The notes beneath the pieces are model-generated. The model was not told where the DNA came from. It did no database searches and saw nothing but the letters and a program-made list of their open reading frames with translations. A stretch of 46,477 nt of DNA. It comes from JAVBQJ01 sp031549115 (GTDB lineage: Bacteria; Verrucomicrobiota; Lentisphaeria; Victivallales; Victivallaceae). The stretch spans positions 1 to 46,477 of the forward strand of contig JAVBQJ010000028.1 in NCBI GenBank assembly GCA_031549115.1. Direction: 5' to 3'. Shown here one piece after another: positions 24,867 through 32,791 of this stretch; position 1 is the stretch's first letter, and each line of letters opens with the position of its first letter. Both the position numbers and the translations under genes were made by a program.

Positions 24867-25979
24867 ATGGCATTCAGTCGCGACCACAGTAAGTTTCAGC
24901 AGATCGCCGAGGGGTTGTCGGCGGAGATCGCCGACGGCAAGCTGCGTCCGGGGGAGCGGATTCAATCGGCCCGGCAGCTGGCGGAGCGTTTTCATACCAG
25001 CCTGTCGGCAGTGACCGGCGCTTTCGCGTTGCTGGAGAAGCGCGGATTGCTGGTCCGGAAGCCGCGCAGCGGCGTTTTCGTCGCCACGCCGCCGCCACCC
25101 CTGACCGGACTGGAAAACAAGATTCTCCTGTGCATGCCCAGCCAAGGGCACTTTTTCCACGATTTGTTCATGGTGTTATTTGAGCGTCTGACCCAGAACG
25201 GCATCGTTCCCTTGCTGATTGACAGCACCCAGGTGCTGATCGACGATCCGCGCCCGGAGGTGATGGCGCAGGTCCATGAAATTCTGCGGGGGCATCCGGC
25301 GGCGGCGGTGGTTTTCGGCTGCCGCTACTGGCAAAACCCGATTCTGACGGCGTATCCGGAGCTGAAAAAGATTTTCCTGCTGGAGCTGGACGCCGCGGAC
25401 ATCGCCGACGGCGACAACGCGGTGCTGCTGGATTTCCGGGAAACCAACCGTCAAATGGTCCGGCACCTGCAGCAGCAGGGGTGCCGCCGGATCGCCTACG
25501 CATACGGCCCGGTCCCGCGCCATCCGTCGGTCGCCCTCGCCCGGACGCTGCAGCACTACGACGAACTGTTCACCGGTTACGAAGAGGCGCTCGACGGAGC
25601 TCCGCTCTATCTCGCCATTGCGGACGAGGCGATCGACGCCGCTTATCTGAAAGCACTGCTGGCCCGCCCGGATGCGCCGGACGCGATCGTCTGCCAGTTG
25701 GATCATACCGCGCACCGCTTCGCCGAGGCGGCTGGCATGCTCGGAATACGCATTCCGGAGGAGCTGAAGCTCACCGGTTTTTTCAATACGCCATGGTCGC
25801 GGCCTCCATCGCTGCCGTTGACGACCGCGGCCTTCGACATGGAGCAGCTGGCGGCGCAGATCATCGCGATTTTAAAGGCAACCACGGCGGAGCCGGTGCG
25901 TTTCCTGGCGCCGCCCGAGCTCATCGTCCGGCATTCGACCGGCATCGCAACAGCGGTAAAGTCCATTCCCCAACCATAA
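24867..25979 (+). CDS. GntR-type HTH / LacI-type ligand-domain regulator (locus 3)
   Basis: A 370-residue regulator joining a GntR winged helix (about 7-75; RPGERIQSARQLAERFHTS, then AFALLEKRGLLVRKPRSG) to a LacI/GalR-like sugar-binding domain (about 88-360; KILLCMPSQGHFFHD, AAAVVFGCRYW, CRRIAYAYG). This architecture is known from AraR-type repressors. It lies between a terminator and the pilin/DUF4838 pair, which begins 25 bases after its stop, so local control of locus 3 and of itself is likely. Confidence 0.88.
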   Translation: MAFSRDHSKFQQIAEGLSAEIADGKLRPGERIQSARQLAERFHTSLSAVTGAFALLEKRGLLVRKPRSGVFVATPPPPLTGLENKILLCMPSQGHFFHDLFMVLFERLTQNGIVPLLIDSTQVLIDDPRPEVMAQVHEILRGHPAAAVVFGCRYWQNPILTAYPELKKIFLLELDAADIADGDNAVLLDFRETNRQMVRHLQQQGCRRIAYAYGPVPRHPSVALARTLQHYDELFTGYEEALDGAPLYLAIADEAIDAAYLKALLARPDAPDAIVCQLDHTAHRFAEAAGMLGIRIPEELKLTGFFNTPWSRPPSLPLTTAAFDMEQLAAQIIAILKATTAEPVRFLAPPELIVRHSTGIATAVKSIPQP

Positions 25980-26004
25980 CAACAACCGGAAAGGATCGGG
26001 TATC

Positions 26005-26703
26005 ATGAAACGGAACACATTCACATTAATAGAATTGTTGGTAGTGATTGCAATTATTGCAATTCTTGCCAGTATGCTGCTGCCGGCGCTCTCCAAGGCG
26101 CGGGCGGCGGCGCAGCAGAGCTACTGCGTCAACAATCTCAAGCAGCTCGGCCTCGCGGAAGCGCTTTACGCCGGGGATCACAACGACTTCATGGCCAATT
26201 CGATGTACGCCGGCGACACCTATTACGACTACGCCATCCACTATTGGTTCGAGTCGCTGCTCGGATACGCGGGCGGGCCGGAACGGTTGCCGTCGGACTA
26301 CGTCACCAACTATACATTGCCGAAGAGCTTTCTGTGCCCATCGGCAGGCGGCTTCACCGATCTTCAGAAATCCAAAGACGGCTGGGGCAGCACCAATTAC
26401 ACCTACAACACCCGGATCGGCCACGTCAGCAACTACACCAATCCCGGCTATTCCGCCGCGGTCCAGGCCTGTTACGCCCCGCGCTCCATCGGCAACTGCA
26501 AGTCGCCGTCGGTCGCCGCGGTCGTTTCCGACGGACTGGATCTGTTCTTCGAGGTCGTACGCGATAACGCCGATCTCCACTTCCCCGGTCGCCACAACGG
26601 CAAGGATGTCAATCTCTGTGTCGACGGACATGTCGAAGTGCTGGATGTTTCGGAGTACAACGGCGATTGGTTCGTCAAATATCTCGACTCCGCGTGGAAC
26701 TAA
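26005..26703 (+). CDS. Prepilin-type N-terminal domain protein (locus 3 pseudopilin)
   Basis: A 232-residue protein with MKRNTFTLIELLVVIAIIAI, LPALSKARAAAQ, a central region rich in Tyr and Asn, a Cys (FLCPSAGG) typical of the DUF1559-like group, and HNGKDVNLCVDGH (H-X9-DG). GGAAAGGA lies 15 bases before the ATG. The first 20 codons use AT-rich synonyms (repeated ATTGCAATT), unlike the surrounding GC-rich usage. One base separates it from the DUF4838 gene. Confidence 0.9.
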   Translation: MKRNTFTLIELLVVIAIIAILASMLLPALSKARAAAQQSYCVNNLKQLGLAEALYAGDHNDFMANSMYAGDTYYDYAIHYWFESLLGYAGGPERLPSDYVTNYTLPKSFLCPSAGGFTDLQKSKDGWGSTNYTYNTRIGHVSNYTNPGYSAAVQACYAPRSIGNCKSPSVAAVVSDGLDLFFEVVRDNADLHFPGRHNGKDVNLCVDGHVEVLDVSEYNGDWFVKYLDSAWN

Positions 26704-26704
26704 A

Positions 26705-28960
26705 ATGAACACCGGCCTGAAATATCTGCTGGCCGGCGTGCTGTCGCTGTTTGCCGGAATCGCCACGGCGCGCGACATCGTCCGGGACGGCCAATCGGAA
26801 TACGTGATCGTAACCGCCCCGGACGCGATTCCAGCCGAACGGACCGCGGCCCGGGAATTGCAGCACTTCGTGGCGGCGATGACCGGCGTCACGCTGCCGG
26901 TGGCGGCGGCTTCGGAGGGGCGCCCGGCGATCTTCGTCGGCCTGTCGGCGGAGGCCCGGCAACGGCTGCCGGAAGACTTTTCCACCGCGTTTGCGCCGGA
27001 TGAAATCCTGCTGGCTACGGTACAAGACGCCTTGATTCTGGCCGGAGACCGGCCGCGCGGCACCCTTTACGCCGTTTACGAATGGCTGGAATCGCACTGC
27101 GGCGTCCGTTTCTGGAGCTATGACGCGACTGAAATTCCCCGCTTGACGGTGCTGCCGCTCCCGGAGCTGCAAACGCGCTACGCGCCGCCGTTCCGGGTCC
27201 GGGAAATTTTCTCCAGCGCCTGCAACCACGAACCGGTTTTCGCCGCCCGGCGCCGGATCAACGGCCATTGCCAGCCGATCCCCGACGGCTTCGGCGGCCA
27301 CGAAACGGTATGGGGCTTCTGTCACACCTTCCAGGTACTGCTGCCGCCGGAACGCCATTTCCGGAATAACCCGGAGTGGTATGCCTGGTACGACGGCGAA
27401 CGCCACCCGACCCAACCGTGCCTGAGCCATCCACAGGTCTTCCAAACCATGCTGCGGGAGTTGCGGCAAGTCCTGCAGGATCCGGCCATACGCACCGTGG
27501 CGGTGAGTCAGAATGACAACTCCGGCTATTGCCGCTGCCCGGAGTGCGAAGAATTCGCCGCCCGGCACGACGGGGTTCCGTCGGCCAACGTCATCGATTT
27601 CGTCAATCGGATCGCGGCGGCATTGGAGGAAACCCATCCCGGTATCCGGGTCGAAACCCTCGCCTACACCTACAGCCGCGAAGCCCCGGCCGGGATGCAA
27701 CCGCGCGCCAATGTGATCGTCCGGTTGTGTTCGATCGAATGTGATTTCAGCCAATCCCTGGACGCTCCCGTCAATGCCGGTTTTCACGACACGCTGCGCC
27801 GGTGGCACGCGATCGCGCCGGAGCTGGCGGTGTGGAATTACGTGACCAACTTTACCAATTACCTGATTCCCCACCCCAACTGGCAGCATTGGGCGGACGA
27901 CCTGCGGCTCTTTGCCGCCAACGGCGTGACGTCGGTATTCACGCAGGACGCGTTCGAAGAGCACGGCCCCGCGACTGCCGGGGAAGCCGTCGAACTGGCG
28001 CCGTTGCGGACATGGCTGGCGGCCCGGCTGCTGTGGGATCCACAGCTCGACCAACAGCAGTTGACCATGGAATTTCTCAACGGTTACTATGGAAGCGAAG
28101 CCGCGCCATGGCTGCGGCGTTATCTGGATTTACTGACGGCGGAGGTGGAACAATCCGGGCAGCCGCTGCTCTGCCTCGGCGAAGAAAACGCGCCGTGGCT
28201 GCGCTCCGAAACCTTGCACCAGGCCGCGGATCTGTTGCGCCAGGCGGTTGCCGCGGCGCCGGAGGGAGAAAGGCAACAGCGGGTCCGGCGCGCGGCTCTG
28301 CCCGTCGCGTTTCTGCTGTTGTGGCGCGGCGAAGCGGCGGCGGCCGGGTATGACGAACTGGCGCTGCTCCGCTCCTACCGGGAGGCCGCTTCGGCACTGG
28401 GCACCCGCCAGCTTTCCGAGCAGCGGCTGCTGGCGCCTTTCCTCTCCGCCCGGGAACAGGCGCTCGATCCGCCGCCCGACCGGATTGCCCCGGCGTTCTG
28501 CCGCGAGCTCGCAGCGGAGGACTGGCTGGAATTCCGCGCGGTCGACGCGGTCCTGATCGGGATGCTGGGGCTGAACAAGGCCGCCGTCGTCGACGACCCC
28601 GCCGCCGTCTATGGTTCCGCCGTCCGGCTGCCCACCACTTACGCGGATTGGGTAATCCAGGCCAAATACCTGCCCCGGGGACGCTACGACATCTATGCGG
28701 CGCTGCGCCGGGAACCGGGTAGCCCGGAATCTCCGGATACGTTAGGCGAATCCGGCCTTTACCACGCCGATCCGGCGCGCTGCCGGAGCCGGACCTTTTC
28801 CGCCGGAGAGCTGGCAACGGACCAATACCGGTATATTCCGGTCGCCTCCGGCGCGGAATGCTCCGAAGACGCGGTCATCTATCTGACGCCGGCCGACGTC
28901 CCCGCCGCCGGCGCCATCTACCTCGACCGCTTCATTCTGGTGCGTTCACAGTCAGAATAA
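26705..28960 (+). CDS. Secreted DUF4838 protein (glycosidase-like)
   Basis: A 751-residue exported protein; the ATG at 26705 gives a signal peptide (1-22, LLAGVLSLFAGIATA). The open frame continues upstream through the pilin gene, but without coding character. Residues about 35-130 resemble the GH67/GH20 N-terminal domain (AARELQHFVAAMTGVTLPV), and about 150-430 is DUF4838 with WGFCHTFQVLLPP, SQNDNSGYCRCPECEE and a TLAYTYSREAP strand. The C-terminal part is helical, then beta-rich. DUF4838 proteins are thought to be glycoside hydrolases, but the substrate is undefined. Confidence 0.82.
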   Translation: MNTGLKYLLAGVLSLFAGIATARDIVRDGQSEYVIVTAPDAIPAERTAARELQHFVAAMTGVTLPVAAASEGRPAIFVGLSAEARQRLPEDFSTAFAPDEILLATVQDALILAGDRPRGTLYAVYEWLESHCGVRFWSYDATEIPRLTVLPLPELQTRYAPPFRVREIFSSACNHEPVFAARRRINGHCQPIPDGFGGHETVWGFCHTFQVLLPPERHFRNNPEWYAWYDGERHPTQPCLSHPQVFQTMLRELRQVLQDPAIRTVAVSQNDNSGYCRCPECEEFAARHDGVPSANVIDFVNRIAAALEETHPGIRVETLAYTYSREAPAGMQPRANVIVRLCSIECDFSQSLDAPVNAGFHDTLRRWHAIAPELAVWNYVTNFTNYLIPHPNWQHWADDLRLFAANGVTSVFTQDAFEEHGPATAGEAVELAPLRTWLAARLLWDPQLDQQQLTMEFLNGYYGSEAAPWLRRYLDLLTAEVEQSGQPLLCLGEENAPWLRSETLHQAADLLRQAVAAAPEGERQQRVRRAALPVAFLLLWRGEAAAAGYDELALLRSYREAASALGTRQLSEQRLLAPFLSAREQALDPPPDRIAPAFCRELAAEDWLEFRAVDAVLIGMLGLNKAAVVDDPAAVYGSAVRLPTTYADWVIQAKYLPRGRYDIYAALRREPGSPESPDTLGESGLYHADPARCRSRTFSAGELATDQYRYIPVASGAECSEDAVIYLTPADVPAAGAIYLDRFILVRSQSE

Positions 28961-28973
28961 GCTCCCGCATGCC

Positions 28974-29002
28974 TTGCCTTTTCCCGGTTCCGGCAGTATA
29001 TT
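28974..29002 (+). promoter_or_regulatory. Promoter of the antiporter gene
   Basis: TTGCCT (28974-28979), 17-base spacer, TATATT (28997-29002). The ATG is 27 bases further on with GGAAAGGA between. Confidence 0.65.
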
Positions 29003-29029
29003 ATACGGGGTCGGAAAGGAAGAATCGGG

Positions 29030-30196
29030 ATGCTTACAAGTATCGGTATTGTGTTGTTGTGCGGTCTCGGCGCCGCGTTTCTGGCGGAAAAACTCCAATT
29101 GCCGCGCCTGGTCGGCATGATCGCCATCGGCGTGCTGTTGGGCCCGTACGGCATGGATTGGCTGGCGCAGCCGTTGCTGACCGCGGCGCCGGATCTGCGC
29201 CAGATCGCGTTGATCATCATCCTGCTGCGGGTCGGCCTGGCGCTCGACACCGCCGATTTGCGCCGGATCGGCCGCCCGGCGTTCCTGATGTCCTGGCTTC
29301 CGGCCAGTGCCGAAATTATCGGAATCGTCGTGCTGGCGCCGCCGCTTCTGGGCATATCGTACCTCGACGCCGCCATTGCCGGAAGTGTGGTGGCGGCGGT
29401 GTCGCCGGCGGTGATCGTTCCCCGAATGCTGCAATTGATGCAGCAACAACGCGGGACCGCGAAATGCATTCCGCAACTGATTATGGCGGGGGCTTCGATC
29501 GACGATATCTTCGTGATCGTGCTTTTTTCCGCCTTTACCGGAATGGCGCTGCATCAGGGCGGCGCCGCCGGTACCGCGTTGCAGATTCCATTGTCCATCG
29601 CCGGCGGCATCGCCGCCGGTATCGCAATCGGCTGGTTGCTGTTGCAGTTTTTCCGGCGCTTTCAACCGCGCGATTCGGTGCGGGTGATCCTGCTGTTGAG
29701 CCTGGCATTCCTGCTGCCGGTGGTGGAAAACCAATGGCGGATTCCGTGTTCGGCGCTGCTGGCGACACTGTGCGCGGGGTTGACGTTGCGGCAGTGGGCG
29801 CCGGAGGCGGCGGAGCGGTTGTGCGTGAAGTTCGGTAAATTATGGATCGCCGCCGAGGTGGTGTTGTTCGTGCTGGTCGGCGCGGCGCTGGACTGGCGTT
29901 ATGCGTGGCAGGAGGGCGGCATGATCGTGCTGTTGGTGGTGTTGGCGCTGTTGTTCCGGATGGCGGGCGTATGGTTGTGTTTGTGGAAGACCCCGTTGAA
30001 TTTCCGCGAACGCGTCTTCTGCATGCTCGCGTATATCCCCAAGGCCACGGTGCAGGCGGCCATCGGCGCGGTGCCGCTGGCATTGGGGCTGGGTTGCGGT
30101 CCGGTGGTGCTGGCGATCGCCGTGGTTTCGATCCTGCTGACCGCCCCCCTGGGCGCATTCGCCATCGACCGCACCCACCCGTACTTATTAAATTAA
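29030..30196 (+). CDS. Cation:proton antiporter (CPA1/NhaP-like)
   Basis: A 388-residue integral membrane protein with about 12 hydrophobic segments in the Na+/H+ exchanger fold: RLVGMIAIGVLLGPYG near the start, LRVGLALDTADLRRIG, SYLDAAIAGSVVAAVSPAVI, and the central ASIDDIF Asp pair typical of ion-binding sites in CPA families. It should exchange Na+ or K+ for H+ across the inner membrane for pH or salt balance. Full length. It has its own promoter, and repeat copy C follows the stop. Confidence 0.9.
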   Translation: MLTSIGIVLLCGLGAAFLAEKLQLPRLVGMIAIGVLLGPYGMDWLAQPLLTAAPDLRQIALIIILLRVGLALDTADLRRIGRPAFLMSWLPASAEIIGIVVLAPPLLGISYLDAAIAGSVVAAVSPAVIVPRMLQLMQQQRGTAKCIPQLIMAGASIDDIFVIVLFSAFTGMALHQGGAAGTALQIPLSIAGGIAAGIAIGWLLLQFFRRFQPRDSVRVILLLSLAFLLPVVENQWRIPCSALLATLCAGLTLRQWAPEAAERLCVKFGKLWIAAEVVLFVLVGAALDWRYAWQEGGMIVLLVVLALLFRMAGVWLCLWKTPLNFRERVFCMLAYIPKATVQAAIGAVPLALGLGCGPVVLAIAVVSILLTAPLGAFAIDRTHPYLLN

Positions 30197-30228
30197 AAGA
30201 AAAAAAGAATTAAAAAAATAGAGCCGAT

Positions 30229-30294
30229 GGCGAAGCCGAAACCGAGGGATGTAATCCCGAGGGGGAAGAGCAAGTCCGAAGGACGTAGCGAGCG
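30229..30294 (+). repeat. GGCGAAGCC two-hairpin module, copy C1
   Basis: Hairpin 1 is GGGAT-GTA-ATCCC (30246-30258), and hairpin 2 is GTCC-GAA-GGAC (30274-30284). The linker GAGGGGGAAGAGCAA and the trailing GTAGCGAGCGC are shared with the other copies while both stems differ in sequence. Confidence 0.7.
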
Positions 30295-30421
30295 CAGCGG
30301 CGGTTTGCACTCCGTCATACGGAGGCGCGGTCCAGCGCGCGAATAGCGCTGGTCGCCGATGGCGCCACAGGCGCCCAAAAGAGGCGAAACGCAAAGTAAG
30401 CGAGCCGGGAGGCGATGCGAA

Positions 30422-30486
30422 GCGAAGCCGAGGGGCCTGTCCCCGAGGGGGAAGAGCAAGCTCACGAATGTGAGCGTAGCGAGAGC
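30422..30486 (+). repeat. GGCGAAGCC two-hairpin module, copy C2
   Basis: GCGAAGCC, then hairpin 1 GGGG-CCTGT-CCCC (30432-30444) and hairpin 2 GCTCAC-GAAT-GTGAGC (30460-30475), with the same linker as copy C1 and near identity to the copy at 11528-11596. Confidence 0.7.
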
Positions 30487-30633
30487 GCTTCCACCCGAGG
30501 TAGCGATGGTGTAGATGGGATTGGAAGCGTGAGCGACAATCCGATCTACACATAGAGCGAACGAGGCCGCCGCATCGGCGGCGAACAAAAAACGATAGAA
30601 CGCCGCACCGGCGGCGAACGGGGAGGATCGATC

Positions 30634-31167
30634 ATGAACGAAAAACTCAACTTCATCTGGAGCCGCCGAAGCGTCCGGCGCTTCACCGGCCGTGACATCA
30701 CCGATTCGGAGTGCAACGATCTCCTGGCCGCCGGAATGGCGGCGCCGTCGGCCTGCGGCAAGGATCCGTGGGAGTTCGTGGTGCTGCGCGACGCTGCCCT
30801 GCGCCGCGCCGTCGCCGGCTGCCTCTCCAACGGCGCCTTTCTCGCCGACGCGCCGCTCGGAGTGATCGTCTGCGGCGATCAGAAACGCGCGCACGCCGAA
30901 AGTCTGTCGTACTTATTGCAGGACTGTTCCGCCGCCATCGAAAACATCCTCCTGGCCGCCAACGCGCTGGGACTGGGCGGCTGCTGGCTCGGCATTCACC
31001 CGCGCGAAGAACGGATTGCGGCGCTGCGGGAAATCTTCGACTTTCCGGCCGGCGTAATTCCGGTCGGCGCCATCGCCCTCGGCGAACCGGCGGTACTGCC
31101 GGAACCCCGGAACCGCTTCTCCCCCCTCCGCGTCCACGACGACCGGAGCTGGCAACGGAAGAAGTAA
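30634..31167 (+). CDS. Nitroreductase family protein
   Basis: A 177-residue FMN-dependent oxidoreductase of the compact nitroreductase type. The N-terminal FIWSRRSVRRFTGRDI motif binds the FMN phosphate; GMAAPSACGKDPWEFVV, CSAAIENILLAANALGLGGCW and VPVGAIALGEP are typical. It probably works as a homodimer using NAD(P)H; the substrate is unknown. GGGGAGGA precedes the ATG. No separate promoter is visible, so transcription may come through repeat C from the antiporter gene. Confidence 0.92.
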   Translation: MNEKLNFIWSRRSVRRFTGRDITDSECNDLLAAGMAAPSACGKDPWEFVVLRDAALRRAVAGCLSNGAFLADAPLGVIVCGDQKRAHAESLSYLLQDCSAAIENILLAANALGLGGCWLGIHPREERIAALREIFDFPAGVIPVGAIALGEPAVLPEPRNRFSPLRVHDDRSWQRKK

Positions 31168-31176
31168 CTTTTCGGC

Positions 31177-31204
31177 TTGCAATATTCCCCGTCCGGCATA
31201 TAGT
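31177..31204 (+). promoter_or_regulatory. Promoter of the thioredoxin-like gene
   Basis: TTGCAA (31177-31182), 16-base spacer, TATAGT (31199-31204), with GGAGGACA before the ATG at 31250. Confidence 0.65.
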
Positions 31205-31249
31205 AACAGAAACAACATTTATGGCATACCGCCGGACAGGAGGACAAAT

Positions 31250-31756
31250 ATGAAAAAAAGAAGTTGGCAGGAAATCGGATTGATCGGCACAGGCGCATTG
31301 CTGCTGGCCGCCGGAGTGGTGTGGGCCGGATGCGACATCCGGAAAGCGCCGGAAACCGCGAAAGACCAGACACAACAGGAAAGCTTCTGGCAAACCGATT
31401 TCGCGGCCGCCCAGAAGGAATCGCGCGCGAGCGGCAAGCCGATTCTGTTGTCGTTTTCCGGTTCCGACTGGTGCGGCTGGTGCATCAAACTGGACAAAGA
31501 AGTTTTTTCGAAGCCGGTCTTTCAGGAATGGGCGCGCGCCAATGTGATTCCGGTGCTGCTGGATTTCCCGCGCCGCCACAACCTTGACCCGGCTGTGGCC
31601 CAGCAGAACGAAGCACTCTCCGAAAAGTATGACATCACCGGCTTCCCGACGGTGCTCCTGGTCGATGCCGACGGCAACGTGCTGGCGGAAACCGGTTACC
31701 AGGAGGGCGGTGCGGAAAATTACGTCGCCCATCTGGAAAAACTGTTGGGCAAATAA
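31250..31756 (+). CDS. Exported thioredoxin-like protein
   Basis: A 168-residue protein with an N-terminal hydrophobic segment (about 9-27) ending WAGC, either a non-cleaved anchor, a signal peptide or an imperfect lipobox at Cys28. The thioredoxin fold (about 45-165) has the redox pair Cys75/Cys78 in DWCGWC and the cis-Pro in TGFPTVLLVD. The DUF255/thioredoxin_7-like layout (FAAAQKESRASGKPILLSFS) suggests reduction or repair of exported proteins. It is followed by the glycosyltransferase gene after 31 bases. Confidence 0.88.
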   Translation: MKKRSWQEIGLIGTGALLLAAGVVWAGCDIRKAPETAKDQTQQESFWQTDFAAAQKESRASGKPILLSFSGSDWCGWCIKLDKEVFSKPVFQEWARANVIPVLLDFPRRHNLDPAVAQQNEALSEKYDITGFPTVLLVDADGNVLAETGYQEGGAENYVAHLEKLLGK

Positions 31757-31787
31757 ACAGGACAGCCGGAGTATTTTGCATTTCCCC

Positions 31788-32618
31788 ATGAAGACCGCGC
31801 TTGTCATCCTGACCCGGAACGCCGTCCGGGCGACCGATTGGAATGCCGTTCTGGCGGCCTACGCAACGCAGTCTTTGCCGGTGGCGCGCCGTATCCTTTT
31901 CGATACCGCGTCGTCGGACGATACCTGCGCTCTCGCCTGTTCGTACGGCTGGGAAATTCAAGCGGTGGCGCCGGAGGCGTTCAACCACGGGCGTACCCGG
32001 CAGCAGGCGGCGGCAATGCTGGCCGATGCCGGCTTCGATGAGGTGATCTTCGCGACGCAGGATGTGCTCCCGGCCGGTCCCGACACCCTCGAACAACTGG
32101 TTTCGGCGCGGCGGCAAAGCGGCGCCGCCGTCGCCTTCGCCCGGCAGTGTCCGCCGCAGGACACCGGGTTGGACGCGTGGATGCGGCGCCACCATTACCC
32201 GGAACACTCCCGGCTCAAATCGCGCCGCGACATCCCGGAACTCGGGTTGCGGACCGCGTTCTGCTCCAACGCGCTCGCGGTCTGGGATACGGCGCGGATC
32301 CTGCGCCACGGCGGCTTCCCCGCGACCGGCTTCGGTGAAGACATGCTGCTCGCCGCCAGGCTGATCCTGGACGGCGAAAGCGTCCTCTATTGCGCCGAAA
32401 GCCGCTGCATTCACGGCCACCCGGACCGCTTCGGCGAATTGTTCCGGCGCGGCCGCGCCATCGGGCGGCTGCACCGCGAATACCCGTGGCTGATCCGCGA
32501 ATTCGGCGCCGCCGAAGAAGGACTCGTGTCCACCCTCGGGTTGTCCCGACTCCTCCGTTACCTCCCGGAACTCGCCGTCAAGTACGGCGGCTTCCGCTGG
32601 GGCCGCCACTTCGGTTGA
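31788..32618 (+). CDS. Family 2 glycosyltransferase
   Basis: A 276-residue GT-A protein. The N-terminal KTALVILTRN and the SSDDT segment resemble rhamnosyltransferase-like GT2 enzymes; FATQDVLP replaces the common DxD-type strand, and GFGEDMLLAARLI provides the ED motif near the catalytic base. No membrane segment is seen, so it is probably peripheral at the inner face. Start at the ATG at 31788; the open frame upstream overlaps the thioredoxin gene in another frame. It may add a sugar to an envelope glycan, but the acceptor is unknown. Confidence 0.8.
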   Translation: MKTALVILTRNAVRATDWNAVLAAYATQSLPVARRILFDTASSDDTCALACSYGWEIQAVAPEAFNHGRTRQQAAAMLADAGFDEVIFATQDVLPAGPDTLEQLVSARRQSGAAVAFARQCPPQDTGLDAWMRRHHYPEHSRLKSRRDIPELGLRTAFCSNALAVWDTARILRHGGFPATGFGEDMLLAARLILDGESVLYCAESRCIHGHPDRFGELFRRGRAIGRLHREYPWLIREFGAAEEGLVSTLGLSRLLRYLPELAVKYGGFRWGRHFG

Positions 32619-32684
32619 TTCCGGTCGGACGTATGGCGTGGAAGCGAAGTTTCAAAATATTTTCGATTTTCTTTTCCAGAGGGG

Positions 32685-32713
32685 TTGACAAACGCAAAAG
32701 AATATACTATAAT
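32685..32713 (+). promoter_or_regulatory. Consensus promoter of LacI gene, locus 4
   Basis: Perfect TTGACA (32685-32690), 17-base spacer and perfect TATAAT (32708-32713), the strongest promoter in the window. A weak AAACGTTT palindrome (32765-32772) between it and the start codon could be the operator. Confidence 0.8.
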
Positions 32714-32791
32714 TATGAATATAAACAGACATATCACAAGCATGTGTGGATTAAATCATTGTAGAAACGTTTTTATAAAATAATTCTAAAG

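Larger units (their letters stand above)
30214..30616 (+). repeat. Intergenic GC-rich structured element, copy C
   Basis: This fills the gap between the antiporter and nitroreductase genes; no gene is seen. In order: an A-rich lead, ATAGAGCC (30218-30225), GGCGAAGCC module 1 (30229-30294), CTCCGT-CAT-ACGGAG, CCAGCGC/GCGCTGG with loop GCGAATA (30332-30352), a GGCGCC pair, GGCGAAGCC module 2 (30422-30486), a long hairpin (30509-30551; GTGTAGAT and GGATTG with CAATCC and ATCTACAC), ATAGAGCGAACGAGGC (30552-30567), GCCGCCG-CAT-CGGCGGC and GCCGC-ACCG-GCGGC (30602-30615). This is the longest of the three copies. Confidence 0.82.

Noticed and set aside
26048..26704. Open frame extending the DUF4838 gene upstream through the pilin gene
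   Set aside because: The extension reads the pilin gene out of frame and gives Arg/Thr/Pro-rich nonsense. The signal peptide begins at 26705, directly after the pilin stop.
30214..30616. CRISPR-like array or tandem repeat in element C
   Set aside because: Repeated units are hairpins of unequal spacing with no regular spacers, and no cas genes are near.
32765..32772. AAACGTTT as a definite locus 4 operator
   Set aside because: Only an 8-base core palindrome with imperfect flanks and no second copy, so it is mentioned as a possibility but not called.
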